The notes beneath the pieces were generated by a model that worked only from the letters and a program-made list of their open reading frames with translations, did not search any database and was not told the DNA's origin. Below are positions 8,650 through 15,989 of a stretch of DNA of 44,848 nucleotides, one piece after another (within the stretch, counting starts at the first letter, position 1; every line of letters starts with the position of its first letter). This DNA comes from an uncultured Eubacteriales bacterium (GTDB lineage: Bacteria; Bacillota; Clostridia; Christensenellales; UBA1242), in NCBI GenBank assembly GCA_900552105.1, contig URYH01000009.1:1-44848 (forward strand), written 5' to 3'. Both the position numbers and the translations under genes were made by a program.

Positions 8650-9620
8650 ATTTCAAACTCCTGATATAGTTTTGACATGATTTCTTCAAGTCCCAAATCT
8701 TCAACCTGAATGTCAACAACATCAAACTTTTTGCTGACGAAATTCGTAAATTTTGGCAAGTGAAACTCTCCGTGAGATTTATATTTTGCTGTTTTGTCAA
8801 TCACTTCGAGAAGTTCATAACCTTCGAGCGAATAATCTTCATAATCTTTGGCATATTGAACGGTGAGAATTTTTTCTGTTCGATATTTTTCTTTGATTTC
8901 AGAAAAACTGCCGTCATACAAGATTTTGCCTTTGCCGATGAGAATAATTCTGTTGGTTAGCGCCTCAATATCGTTCATATCATGAGTTGTGAGGATAACT
9001 GTCACGCCGAGTTCTTTGTTAATCTTTTTGATAAATTCTCGCACCTGCAACTTGCTCACGGCATCAAGTCCAATTGTTGGTTCGTCGAGAAACAAAATTT
9101 TTGGGTCGTGAAGCAAAGACCCCGCAAGTTCGCATTTCATTTTTTGTCCAAGTGACATTTGGCGAAGTGGAATGTCAAGAAGTTCTTCCAGCTCCAACGT
9201 CTCCGTCAACATTTTGAGCCTTTCTTCAAATTTGTCTTTTGGAATTTTGTAGACATCTTTGAGCAAGTAGTATGAATCAATCACAGGCACGTCCCAAAAT
9301 AGTTGTGACCGTTGCCCAAACACAACGCCAATGTTCTTGACATATTTTTCGCGCTGCTTGTAGGGAACAAAACCATTGATTTCACATTCCCCGCTCGTTG
9401 GGGTCAAAATTCCGCACATAATTTTTATTGTTGTGCTTTTCCCTGCCCCGTTCGGTCCCAAATATCCGACAATCTCGCCGTCCGCAATCTCAAATGACAC
9501 GCCATCAAGTGCTTTCTTGATTATCTTTTTTCTGACAAACAATCCTTTCAAAGCACCCCAAAAGCCTTTGTCACGCTTTGAGATTTTGAAATATTTGGTT
9601 AGATTTTTAACCTTTATCAA
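8646..9620 (-). CDS. ABC exporter ATP-binding protein (COG4586-like)
   Basis: 324 residues. Walker A GPNGAGKST at residues 55-63, the signature-like MSLGQKMKCELA, Walker B KILFLDEPTIGLD and the switch histidine in TTHD are all present. The N-terminal insert before the core (KISKRDKGFWGALKGLF) and the C-terminal extension of about 80 residues are typical of this ATPase class. I chose the TTG at 9620 (MIKVKNLTKYFK) because GGAG lies 8 nt upstream of it; the TTG two codons earlier would be only 2 nt from GGAG. First gene of the exporter operon, which may be controlled by the hairpin in its leader. Confidence 0.92.
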   Translation of the reverse strand: MIKVKNLTKYFKISKRDKGFWGALKGLFVRKKIIKKALDGVSFEIADGEIVGYLGPNGAGKSTTIKIMCGILTPTSGECEINGFVPYKQREKYVKNIGVVFGQRSQLFWDVPVIDSYYLLKDVYKIPKDKFEERLKMLTETLELEELLDIPLRQMSLGQKMKCELAGSLLHDPKILFLDEPTIGLDAVSKLQVREFIKKINKELGVTVILTTHDMNDIEALTNRIILIGKGKILYDGSFSEIKEKYRTEKILTVQYAKDYEDYSLEGYELLEVIDKTAKYKSHGEFHLPKFTNFVSKKFDVVDIQVEDLGLEEIMSKLYQEFEI

Positions 9621-9657
9621 AACCAATTCTCCTTTTGTAAATTTAATTTATGAAAGC

Positions 9658-9692
9658 AAAAAGACCCTAATAAAATTTTTATTAGGGGGGTC
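9658..9692 (-). terminator. Terminator-like hairpin in the ABC operon leader
   Basis: On the minus strand a stem built from CCTAATAAAA and its complement, closed by GACC/GGTC, is followed directly by TCTTTTT. It lies about 40 nt upstream of the ABC ATPase start and downstream of the likely promoter. The previous minus-strand gene already has its own terminator near 10603, so this one looks like a leader attenuator rather than an operon end. Confidence 0.55.
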
Positions 9693-9736
9693 AAAATATT
9701 AAATTTCGCTCGTTTTATCTTTCATAAAACATAAAA

Positions 9737-9765
9737 AAGTTAACACACAACCACACTCATGTCAA
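9737..9765 (-). promoter_or_regulatory. Candidate promoter of the ABC exporter operon
   Basis: A perfect -35 box TTGACA (plus positions 9760-9765) is followed on the minus strand by a 17-nt spacer and a weak -10 box TAACTT (9737-9742). The start point would be near 9730, giving a leader of about 110 nt that contains the terminator-like hairpin. The weak -10 box limits confidence. Confidence 0.4.
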
Positions 9766-9800
9766 CACCAATTTGCGAAAAAAACATAGAATAATTACAA

Positions 9801-10562
9801 ATGGATAGTTTCATTGATTTGCAAAATATCATAAAAGATATTGAAAAAACTTCAAATTTCAAACTTATAATTGGCAAAAGCGTCAAAAACAAACCAATAT
9901 TTGCTTTTCATTTCGGAAAGTTTGATGCACCTCAGATTCTACTCACCGCTTCAACTCATGCAAGAGAATATGTGTCAACTGCTGTGGGTTATGAGATGAT
10001 AAAAGTGTGTTCTTTCAAGAATAAAGGTGTTTGGTTTATTCCGCTCGTCAATCCAGACGGAGTGGAAATTGTTTTGTCTGAAAAACAAAAACAATACAAA
10101 GCAAATGCAAACCTCGTGGACATCAATGTCAATTTTGACGCGAATTGGGGAAAAGGAAAAAGCAATCTTTTTCAGCCACATTACGAAAACTATATTGGAC
10201 CACGCCCCGAAAGCGAAATTGAAACTCGAACACTCACAAATTTCACTCGACGCCTTCGACCCCGATTCGCTCTCAACCTTCACACAAAGGGCGAGGTCAT
10301 CTATTTTGGCGATTTCTTGAAAAATGAAAACAAAGGTAAAGACAAAATTTTGGCTTCCCAAATTTCAAATATAACTGGTTTTCCAAAAATAAAAACGAGC
10401 GGCAGTTTTGGAGGATTTTCTGATTGGTGCGAAATGTCGCAAAACATTCCAGCGGTGACAGTGGAACTTGGTCGCGACAATCTTCCACACCCCATTCCCT
10501 TGTCACAAACAAACAGCATTATCTCAAAACTAAAAAATCTTTTGGACAAAATCACTATATAA
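9801..10562 (+). CDS. M14-family zinc carboxypeptidase
   Basis: 253 residues without an obvious signal peptide. The zinc site HxxE is THAREY (His53, Glu56), the third ligand is His161 in NLHTKGEVIYF, and the catalytic glutamate is Glu222 in VTVELG. NPDGVE near residue 84 is also characteristic. The peptidase removes C-terminal residues from peptides; related Firmicutes enzymes cleave gamma-glutamyl-diaminopimelate peptides from cell walls, so cell-wall peptide recycling is plausible but unproved. There is no Shine-Dalgarno sequence. A TAGAAT box ends 8 nt before the ATG, so the mRNA may be leaderless. It stands alone between a divergent operon and a convergent one. Confidence 0.88.
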   Translation: MDSFIDLQNIIKDIEKTSNFKLIIGKSVKNKPIFAFHFGKFDAPQILLTASTHAREYVSTAVGYEMIKVCSFKNKGVWFIPLVNPDGVEIVLSEKQKQYKANANLVDINVNFDANWGKGKSNLFQPHYENYIGPRPESEIETRTLTNFTRRLRPRFALNLHTKGEVIYFGDFLKNENKGKDKILASQISNITGFPKIKTSGSFGGFSDWCEMSQNIPAVTVELGRDNLPHPIPLSQTNSIISKLKNLLDKITI

Positions 10563-10602
10563 AAAGCAAAATTTTCAACATTTTTTAAAACAAAAGATAA
10601 AT

Positions 10603-10635
10603 AAAAAAGAGACATCACAATTTTTTGTGTGTCTC
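10603..10635 (-). terminator. Terminator of the hisS-degV operon
   Basis: On the minus strand the arms GAGACACACAA and TTGTGATGTCTC pair (one bulge) around a short A-rich loop and are followed by TTTTTTATTT. It lies just past the degV stop. The opposite side has no T-tract, so it mainly serves the minus strand. Confidence 0.75.
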
Positions 10636-10649
10636 CATCAAAAAGTTTG

Positions 10650-11513
10650 TTACACATTTTTCATAAACGCAAAGCCATAGGTGTGTGGTCCAGTGTGAAC
10701 GATTGTTGTTGAGCCGATTTGATTCATTTTGATTTGGTTGTCGCTGAGTCCAAGTTTTTCTTTACAAAGTTTCAAAAAGTTTTCACCTTCTGCCCTCTCG
10801 CAACCAAAGCCAACGCAAAACATAAACTCTTTGATGTTTTGTTTTGTCTTTTCAAAATATGATTTTGCCATATCAATGAGTTTGTTCAAGGTGTTTTTTA
10901 TTCCAATTCCAAAACCGCCAGAAGCAAGCACTCCGTCTTTCATGGTTATGATTGGCTTGATGTTGAGTTTGTTTGCAACAAGACCTTTGAGTTTGCCGAT
11001 TCTTCCACCTGCAATAAGATAGTTGAGATTTCCAACAGTAAACAAGATTTTGCCACTGTCAGGGTCATCTTCGATATACTTTTTGATTTCCTCAAATGAT
11101 TTCCCGCTTTGAGCAAGGCGAGCAAGGTTGATGACAAACAAGCCTTGTGTTGCACTGTTTTTCATTGAGTCAACTGCCATGATTTTGATGTTTTTATACT
11201 CTTCTCGAATCATTTCGGCAGCAACGCACGCACTGTTATGAGAACCGCTAAACTTTGCACTGATTGAAACACTGATGATATCCATACCCTTTTGAGCATA
11301 CTGCTTAAAAAGTTGATAGTATTCATCAACCGAAGGACATGCCGAAAAAAATCTCATTTTTGGGTCGCCGAGTTCCATTTCATAAAGTTGTTCAACTGAT
11401 TCAATATTGTTGCCATCTTCGTCCGAAATTTTGAAATGAACGATGTCGATGTCATATTTTTCAAGTTCTTCTTTTGTTAGGTCACATGCGTCATCAGAAA
11501 TAATTTTTATCAT
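10650..11513 (-). CDS. DegV family fatty-acid-binding protein
   Basis: 287 residues with the DegV layout: N-terminal MIKIISDDACDLTKEELEKY, the SISAKFSGSHNSA segment that contacts the lipid carboxylate, GGRIGKLKG in the middle, and a C-terminal IVHTGPHTYGFAFM segment. DegV/FakB proteins bind a fatty acid and present it to the kinase FakA for activation; the kinase is not in this window. AGGAGAAGAT precedes the ATG. The gene begins 9 nt after the hisS stop, so the two are co-transcribed. A second DegV protein is encoded at 15990-16829, which suggests distinct fatty-acid preferences. Confidence 0.92.
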   Translation of the reverse strand: MIKIISDDACDLTKEELEKYDIDIVHFKISDEDGNNIESVEQLYEMELGDPKMRFFSACPSVDEYYQLFKQYAQKGMDIISVSISAKFSGSHNSACVAAEMIREEYKNIKIMAVDSMKNSATQGLFVINLARLAQSGKSFEEIKKYIEDDPDSGKILFTVGNLNYLIAGGRIGKLKGLVANKLNIKPIITMKDGVLASGGFGIGIKNTLNKLIDMAKSYFEKTKQNIKEFMFCVGFGCERAEGENFLKLCKEKLGLSDNQIKMNQIGSTTIVHTGPHTYGFAFMKNV

Positions 11514-11521
11514 ATCTTCTC

Positions 11522-12742
11522 CTAATTTAATGGTTTTATTTCATCATCTTGACAAAGGTTGACAAAAAACGAAAATCCCGCTTCTTTGAGTTTGTTGAGA
11601 TATTTCCCGACTTTGTTTGGGGCTTTCAAAACTGAAACATCATAGTTTTGTCTTAATTCATTTGCAAGTGTGAACCCCTCTGTCAGATTGCCTTCATCAA
11701 CAATGAGAGCGAGCATTGGTTTTGAATCGAAGTTTGAAGAGTTTTGAAGGAGTGAGAAAATTCTTTCAAATCCAATTGAAAATCCAACCGCTGGAACAGG
11801 CACTCCAACAAATTTCCCGATCAGACCGTCATACCTTCCGCCACCACCGAGCGCACATGAATAATCTTTACTTTCAATTTCAAAAACAGTTGAAGTGTAA
11901 TAACCTTGACCGCGAACAAGAGTTGGGTCAAAGCGAATTTCCACATCGTCAACTTTTGCAACTTCGTCAATAATATATTTCAAATTGTCACAGTTTGAAT
12001 TTTGACCAATCTCGTTTTCAACTCGTTCGAGCGTAATATCTTTTTCAAAAAATTCGACAACCTGTTGAATTGCGCTTTCTGGCAAGTTCTTTGTCGCAAG
12101 TTCATTTCTTACACCTTCAACACCAATCTTGTCCAATTTGTCAAGAGTCACACAAACCGTATCAAAACTTTGGCTCACAAACCCAAATTTTTCAAGCAAA
12201 GCTTTGAGAATTTGACGGTCGCTAATTCTGATTGAAAAATTATTTAACCCCAAGTTTTTGAGAGTTTTTGACATTGTCAAGATTAAATCAATTTCGCAAA
12301 TTCTGTCATCGCTTCCAAGAATGTCAATGTCGCATTGAACAAATTCTCTCATTCTGCCCTTCTGTGGTCGTTCTGCGCGATACACCTTATCCATTTGAAT
12401 GCACTTGAACGGTGTGAGAAGTTTGTCCTTGTTGTTGGCATAAAATCTTGAAAGTGGCAATGTCAAGTCATATCTGAGTCCCAAGTCGCAAAGGTTGTCA
12501 AAATCTTTTTGTTCAATCGCACTTTCAAGCTTGTCGCCACGCTTTTGAATTTTAAAAATCAAATTCAAGTTGTCGCCGCCGTCAGATTTGTTAAGATTTT
12601 CAATATCCTCCAAAATTGGCGTTGAGATATGCATATATCCACAAGACTTGTATGTATCAAGAATGATTTGTTGCATTCTGTCGCGAATATTCATTTCGTT
12701 TGGCAAATAATCGCAAGTGCCTTTTACTGGTGTTTGTTTCAT
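11522..12742 (-). CDS. hisS: Histidyl-tRNA synthetase, shortened C-terminus
   Basis: Class II synthetase that charges tRNA-His. Visible are motif 2 (VYRAERPQKGRMREFVQCDI), the histidine-binding loops GQGYYTSTVFEI and ALGGGGRYDGLIG, motif 3 (AVGFSIGFERI), and a C-terminal anticodon-binding domain beginning KPMLALIVDEG. The 406 residues end at CQDDEIKPLN, roughly 15-25 residues before the usual end of the domain, so the last strand and helix seem reduced. The start has a good site (CGGAGAAAAAGAA then ATG) and a strong promoter at 12764-12792. It is followed closely by degV. Confidence 0.95.
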   Translation of the reverse strand: MKQTPVKGTCDYLPNEMNIRDRMQQIILDTYKSCGYMHISTPILEDIENLNKSDGGDNLNLIFKIQKRGDKLESAIEQKDFDNLCDLGLRYDLTLPLSRFYANNKDKLLTPFKCIQMDKVYRAERPQKGRMREFVQCDIDILGSDDRICEIDLILTMSKTLKNLGLNNFSIRISDRQILKALLEKFGFVSQSFDTVCVTLDKLDKIGVEGVRNELATKNLPESAIQQVVEFFEKDITLERVENEIGQNSNCDNLKYIIDEVAKVDDVEIRFDPTLVRGQGYYTSTVFEIESKDYSCALGGGGRYDGLIGKFVGVPVPAVGFSIGFERIFSLLQNSSNFDSKPMLALIVDEGNLTEGFTLANELRQNYDVSVLKAPNKVGKYLNKLKEAGFSFFVNLCQDDEIKPLN

Positions 12743-12763
12743 TTCTTTTTCTCCGATTATGTG

Positions 12764-12792
12764 AGTATAACATAATAAAAATTATTTCTCAA
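12764..12792 (-). promoter_or_regulatory. Promoter of hisS
   Basis: On the minus strand TTGAGA (12787-12792), a 17-nt spacer and TATACT (12764-12769), a good vegetative sigma-A-type promoter. The leader to the hisS start is short (about 15 nt) and holds the ribosome-binding site, so no T-box or other riboswitch fits here. Confidence 0.75.
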
Positions 12793-12833
12793 CCACATTT
12801 GTGTCGAATGAAATATATTTTGTCAAAAAGCAC

Positions 12834-12861
12834 AAAAAAAGAGCAAATAAATGCCCTTTTT
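12834..12861 (-). terminator. Terminator after the two-TM hypothetical gene
   Basis: On the minus strand an AAAAAGGGCA/TGCTCTTTTT stem (one mismatch) with a TTTATT loop runs into a T-rich tract ending TTTTTTTG. It ends the transcript of the gene at 12864-13448 before the hisS promoter. Confidence 0.75.
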
Positions 12862-12863
12862 AT

Positions 12864-13448
12864 TTATTTTGTGTATGGATGTTCCAAATCGTATGAGATT
12901 CCGCGTTTGTCCATTTCTTCACATATGAAATCTCGTTTAACTGTGTTCTTTTGAACTTTTTCGTTTAATAATTTATGTGTCACTTTGGAACAAGTTTTTG
13001 AATTTATAATACTCAAACCAATATCAAGTACCCCAACTCCAACAACCGTTCCACCAAAACCTTTTGAAAAAGTTTCGGTTGTTGTATTCAAAAGTGATGC
13101 TCCGCTTTCAACCAAAGACATGGACGCAGGGTCTTGTTTGAGCGCCATCGCACCAACAGCAATGCATCCTGCACCAAAGATACATCCCAAAACACACGCA
13201 ACTATTGTTTTTGCTGAATCAAATCCGTCATCACGGATACGGCATTTGCAGCCTCTCAAAATTCTGTCTTGGACTGCCAACGTTCTTGAGATGCTTCTAA
13301 ATTTTTTCTTGAGTTGTCGATCTGAATATTTTGCAATTTGTCCGTCATATTTCTCATATTTCATCCAATGTTCAAAATATTTTGCACGCGATTCTGCATC
13401 ATATTTTTTGCTTTCTTCTTCAATCTTTTCATTATATTTATCAAACAT
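12864..13448 (-). CDS. Hypothetical two-TM membrane protein
   Basis: 194 residues. The ATG at 13448 follows GGAGGATAAT; the longer frame starting at a TTG would sit inside that ribosome-binding site and is rejected. Residues 1-75 are highly charged and helical (NEKIEEESKKYDAESRAKYF). Two Gly/Ala/Val-rich hydrophobic segments follow (VACVLGCIFGAGCIAVGAMA and FGGTVVGVGVLDIGLSII), then a basic C-terminal tail. The layout suggests a helical hairpin in the membrane with both ends in the cytoplasm. I do not recognise a family. Its promoter contains a perfect palindrome, so expression is probably controlled by a repressor. Confidence 0.75.
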   Translation of the reverse strand: MFDKYNEKIEEESKKYDAESRAKYFEHWMKYEKYDGQIAKYSDRQLKKKFRSISRTLAVQDRILRGCKCRIRDDGFDSAKTIVACVLGCIFGAGCIAVGAMALKQDPASMSLVESGASLLNTTTETFSKGFGGTVVGVGVLDIGLSIINSKTCSKVTHKLLNEKVQKNTVKRDFICEEMDKRGISYDLEHPYTK

Positions 13449-13469
13449 ATTATCCTCCAATGTTTGAAA

Positions 13470-13500
13470 TTATATTAATACAAATTTGTATCAGTGTCAA
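13470..13500 (-). promoter_or_regulatory. Promoter with a palindromic operator candidate
   Basis: On the minus strand a perfect TTGACA (13495-13500) is followed by TAATAT at a 17-nt spacing (TATAAT at 20 nt is the alternative). The spacer carries the exact 14-bp palindrome ATACAAATTTGTAT (13478-13491), a position where a bound dimeric repressor would block RNA polymerase. The divergent idi gene starts 77 nt away. Confidence 0.6.
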
Positions 13501-13553
13501 TACCCATTTTCTTGCAACAATCCAATTTTATTTGTGATATTAAACGAAATATA

Positions 13554-13562
13554 TGATATAAT
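13554..13562 (+). promoter_or_regulatory. Extended -10 promoter of idi
   Basis: TGaTATAAT, a consensus extended -10 element. The -10 box ends 5 nt before the idi ATG, so transcription should begin at or next to the A of the start codon and the mRNA would have no leader. Confidence 0.7.
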
Positions 13563-13567
13563 ATAGT

Positions 13568-14101
13568 ATGAAAAAATATGTTTTGGAAGTTGATTTGTTT
13601 GATAATCCCATTGGTAAAGTTGAAAAGCAAGCCGCACACACTTCGCCAGTGCTTCATCGCGCGTTCTCGGTTTTTTTGTATCACGACAACAAACTGCTGA
13701 TTCAGAAACGAGCAATGCACAAATATCATTCTGGCGGTCTTTGGGCAAATACGTGCTGTTCTCATCCTCAAAGCAACGATATTGTGAGTGAGGCAAAAGA
13801 ACGACTTTTTGAAGAGGTCGGCATTTTGCAAGGAGATTTGAAAGAAATTTTTTGTTTTACTTATTTCCACCAATTTGACGAGCATCTCTATGAATATGAA
13901 TATGACCATGTCCTTGTCGGTGAGTTTGATGGCAATTACAAAATCAATCCAGACGAAGTTGAGGAACTTGAATGGATTGACATCGAAAATCTCACAATCG
14001 ACTTAATAAAAAAGCCACAGATTTTTGCTCCGTGGTTTTTGCTCGCTGCACCAAAAGTTATTGAATACTTAAATCACCCGAATAATTGTTTTTTGAAATA
14101 G
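13568..14101 (+). CDS. idi: Isopentenyl-diphosphate delta-isomerase, type I (Nudix)
   Basis: 177 residues. Interconverts IPP and DMAPP for isoprenoid synthesis. Family marks are LHRAFSVFLYH, the catalytic-cysteine motif WANTCCSHP, the Nudix-like ERLFEEVGI, the metal-binding EYEYDHVLVGEF and the C-terminal FAPWF. Most Firmicutes use the unrelated flavin-dependent type II enzyme, so a type I enzyme here is less common and may be acquired. There is no Shine-Dalgarno sequence and the promoter predicts a leaderless transcript. The last 28 bp overlap the convergent lepB gene. Confidence 0.93.
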   Translation: MKKYVLEVDLFDNPIGKVEKQAAHTSPVLHRAFSVFLYHDNKLLIQKRAMHKYHSGGLWANTCCSHPQSNDIVSEAKERLFEEVGILQGDLKEIFCFTYFHQFDEHLYEYEYDHVLVGEFDGNYKINPDEVEELEWIDIENLTIDLIKKPQIFAPWFLLAAPKVIEYLNHPNNCFLK

Positions 14102-14814
14102 TTGAAACACGCTTTAAAAACATTTTGTCCATGAGGCACAATCAACACAACTTTTCCGACAATTTTGTTTGCCTCAACTGGTCCATATGTTGAACAATCT
14201 CGGCTAATATTTCTGTTGTCGCCAAGATAAAATATTTTTCCTTCTTCAACGAACAAATAATCAATGCCATCAATCTTTTTAAATTTTAAATTGGCGTCTG
14301 ATTTGAGTGCATTAAATTTTTCATAGGTCTTTGTCATGTTGGTTATTCCATCGCTTACAACAATTGGTGTTGTTTCGCCTTTTTTTATTAATTGAATGTG
14401 ATAATAACCCGTTTCGTGTCCACTTTCGTTCTTAATTGGAACAATAGCCACATAATCTCCGCCGGTTGCAATAAGTCTTTTTATGACATAGCGGTCGTCA
14501 CTCTCTTCTGTTCTGTCAACAACAATAACATCGCCTCTCTCACCTTTTTTGAGTCTGTTTATCATAACAGTGTCTTCAACCTGATTCTCTTCCGACCAGT
14601 TGGCATTGATAAGCGGTTGCATTGAAGGACCTTTGACAGAAGTTCTGATAAAAATACACGCCAAAACCGCCGTCACAAGCGCCAAAACTGTGACGACAAA
14701 AAAGAATATGTTGCTCAAGATTTTAAGCCATTTTGGCATGATATGAGCATTCATATAATCTTTTCCATATTTTTTTTGTGGCTGTCCCTCGTCAATATTG
14801 ACATGCATATCCAT
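14074..14814 (-). CDS. lepB: Signal peptidase I (Ser-Lys type)
   Basis: 246 residues. Cytosolic tail, one transmembrane helix (about residues 34-56), then the catalytic serine in GPSMQP (Ser64) and the general-base lysine in YVIKRLIATGGD (Lys112). The late boxes are also clear (FYLGDNRNISRDCSTYGPV). It cleaves ordinary Sec signal peptides on the outer face of the membrane. It differs from the Ser-His SipW-like enzyme at 17313. No Shine-Dalgarno sequence: a near-consensus promoter ends 6 nt before the ATG, so translation probably starts on a leaderless mRNA. The 3' end overlaps idi. Confidence 0.95.
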   Translation of the reverse strand: MDMHVNIDEGQPQKKYGKDYMNAHIMPKWLKILSNIFFFVVTVLALVTAVLACIFIRTSVKGPSMQPLINANWSEENQVEDTVMINRLKKGERGDVIVVDRTEESDDRYVIKRLIATGGDYVAIVPIKNESGHETGYYHIQLIKKGETTPIVVSDGITNMTKTYEKFNALKSDANLKFKKIDGIDYLFVEEGKIFYLGDNRNISRDCSTYGPVEANKIVGKVVLIVPHGQNVFKACFNYFKKQLFG

Positions 14815-14820
14815 GCCAAT

Positions 14821-14849
14821 ATTATAACACCCCGCTCTTTTCTTGACAA
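14821..14849 (-). promoter_or_regulatory. Promoter of lepB, predicted leaderless start
   Basis: On the minus strand TTGTCA (14844-14849), a 17-nt spacer and a perfect TATAAT (14821-14826). Only six bases (ATTGGC) separate the -10 box from the lepB ATG, which is the usual distance to the transcription start itself. Confidence 0.75.
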
Positions 14850-14903
14850 CACAATTTTTAAGTGTTAAATTTTATCTTGTTAAATTTATTGTCGAAAGAA
14901 TTT

Positions 14904-14962
<59 letters not shown>

Positions 14963-14980
<18 letters not shown>

Positions 14981-15020
14981 AAATCTCGCCTGTCGGCGAG
15001 TTTTTTATTGCTGAAAGGCC
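14963..15020 (+). repeat. Direct repeat copy 1: tRNA-Arg 3' end plus terminator
   Basis: A 58-bp segment covering the last 18 bases of the tRNA, the terminator and the following TTTTTTATTGCTGAA. It matches 15130-15187 at 53 of 58 positions. Confidence 0.85.
14985..15006 (+). terminator. Terminator of tRNA-Arg
   Basis: CTCGCC-TGTC-GGCGAG stem followed by six T residues, five bases after the CCA end. Confidence 0.9.
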
Positions 15021-15125
15021 TCTTGGGCCTTGCCCATCAAACGCTTCTGCGTTTGGAACCCCCCTTCGTTGGGGCTGGCGCCCGTCTCCCCTTGCCCGTC
15101 GGCGGAGTCAAGTTCTCACTTGACT
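15015..15125. repeat. Array of small GC-rich hairpins after the tRNA
   Basis: Three perfect short hairpins: AAGGCC-TCTTG-GGCCTT (15015-15031), CAAACGC-TTCT-GCGTTTG (15038-15055) and AGTCAAGT-TCTC-ACTTGACT (15106-15125), with a weaker CCCC/GGGG hairpin around 15060-15075. The block is clearly more GC-rich than its surroundings and codes for nothing I can support. It lies between the two copies of the tRNA 3' end. Confidence 0.65.
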
Positions 15126-15129
15126 GCGT

Positions 15130-15187
15130 GTCCCTTCAGACGCACCACAACCTCGCCCGTCGGCGAGTTTTTTATTGCTGAATAGCC
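15130..15187 (+). repeat. Direct repeat copy 2: displaced tRNA-Arg 3' end plus terminator
   Basis: Carries the last 18 bases of the tRNA including CCA and the complete terminator, but no tRNA body. The five differences from copy 1 include a C for T in the terminator loop that leaves the stem intact. Confidence 0.85.
15152..15173 (+). terminator. Second terminator within the duplicated segment
   Basis: CTCGCC-CGTC-GGCGAG followed by six T residues; a copy of the tRNA-Arg terminator. Confidence 0.8.
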
Positions 15188-15210
15188 ATGTTGTCACGGC
15201 TATCTTTTTT
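15182..15210 (+). terminator. Third terminator, before the convergent radC gene
   Basis: ATAGCC and GGCTAT arms around a 10-nt centre followed by CTTTTTT on the plus strand. It ends 3 nt before the radC stop on the other strand. Confidence 0.7.
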
Positions 15211-15212
15211 GT

Positions 15213-15899
15213 TTATAAAATCAAAGCGTTGTCCAGAAAACTATATGTGCCTGAATTTGAAATTATTATGCAATCAGAATATATGACATTGCTCGCTTTG
15301 AGAATTGTTGAAATTCTGTTTGATGCGGCAATGTCGGCAGTTGAAGGTGTTGGTGAATTGCAGCCGTGACTGTGAGCAACAACAACCGAATATGGACGAT
15401 GAGCAGAAATATATTCAATCAGCACTCTTGGGAGAACCACAACGCTTGTTTCATCACCCTCAGCGAGTTTTGCAACCTTTATCACTTCTTTCTTGGAGTT
15501 CATTCCAAACAAATAGAGTTGTTCGTTCTTTGAGTCTTGAAGATAATTTGAAATATAACTCATCATTTGACCTTTTGAAGCAAAAGACACTTTCTTGTTT
15601 TTCTCTTTTGATGTGCGAAACAGGAAGAAAAACCCTTTCATGAAAGAAATCATTTGAGCCGTTCTGTGTCCAACCCCTGAAATTTTTTCAAGTGCAGATA
15701 TTGGAGCCTCCAAAACACCTGCGAAAGTTCCAAACTCATCAAGAAGTGCATGAGCGATTTCGTTTGTGTCTTTTCTTGGGATAACATATGTCAGCAACAA
15801 TTCCATGGCTTGAATATCTGTCAAATTATCTATGCCGATTTTTTCAGTCAATGCATATAATCTTTTTCTGTGATTGATATGCGGATTTTTGTTTTCCAT
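15213..15899 (-). CDS. radC: RadC-like JAB/MPN-domain protein
   Basis: 228 residues. The ATG at 15899 follows TGGAGATAAA; an in-frame upstream start 12 codons earlier lacks a site and is rejected. Residues 60-82 carry a helix-hairpin-helix-like ISALEKISGVGHRTA. The C-terminal half is a JAB/MPN metalloprotease-like domain with the metal motif HSHG...PTPSTAD (His176, His178, Asp189). RadC proteins were named for DNA repair, but their biochemical role is unsettled. It is divergent from the second degV gene. Confidence 0.88.
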   Translation of the reverse strand: MENKNPHINHRKRLYALTEKIGIDNLTDIQAMELLLTYVIPRKDTNEIAHALLDEFGTFAGVLEAPISALEKISGVGHRTAQMISFMKGFFFLFRTSKEKNKKVSFASKGQMMSYISNYLQDSKNEQLYLFGMNSKKEVIKVAKLAEGDETSVVVLPRVLIEYISAHRPYSVVVAHSHGCNSPTPSTADIAASNRISTILKASNVIYSDCIIISNSGTYSFLDNALIL

Positions 15900-15989
15900 T
15901 TTATCTCCAGCGCCTAAAAATATTTGACTTAACAATCAAATAATTATAATATATTTATACAAAAATAACAATAACAAACGGAGAAAATT

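Noticed and set aside
9658..9692. Named riboswitch or T-box in the ABC leader
   Set aside because: The leader is only about 110 nt and I could not find a T-box sequence, a specifier loop or a known aptamer core; only the terminator-like stem is supported.
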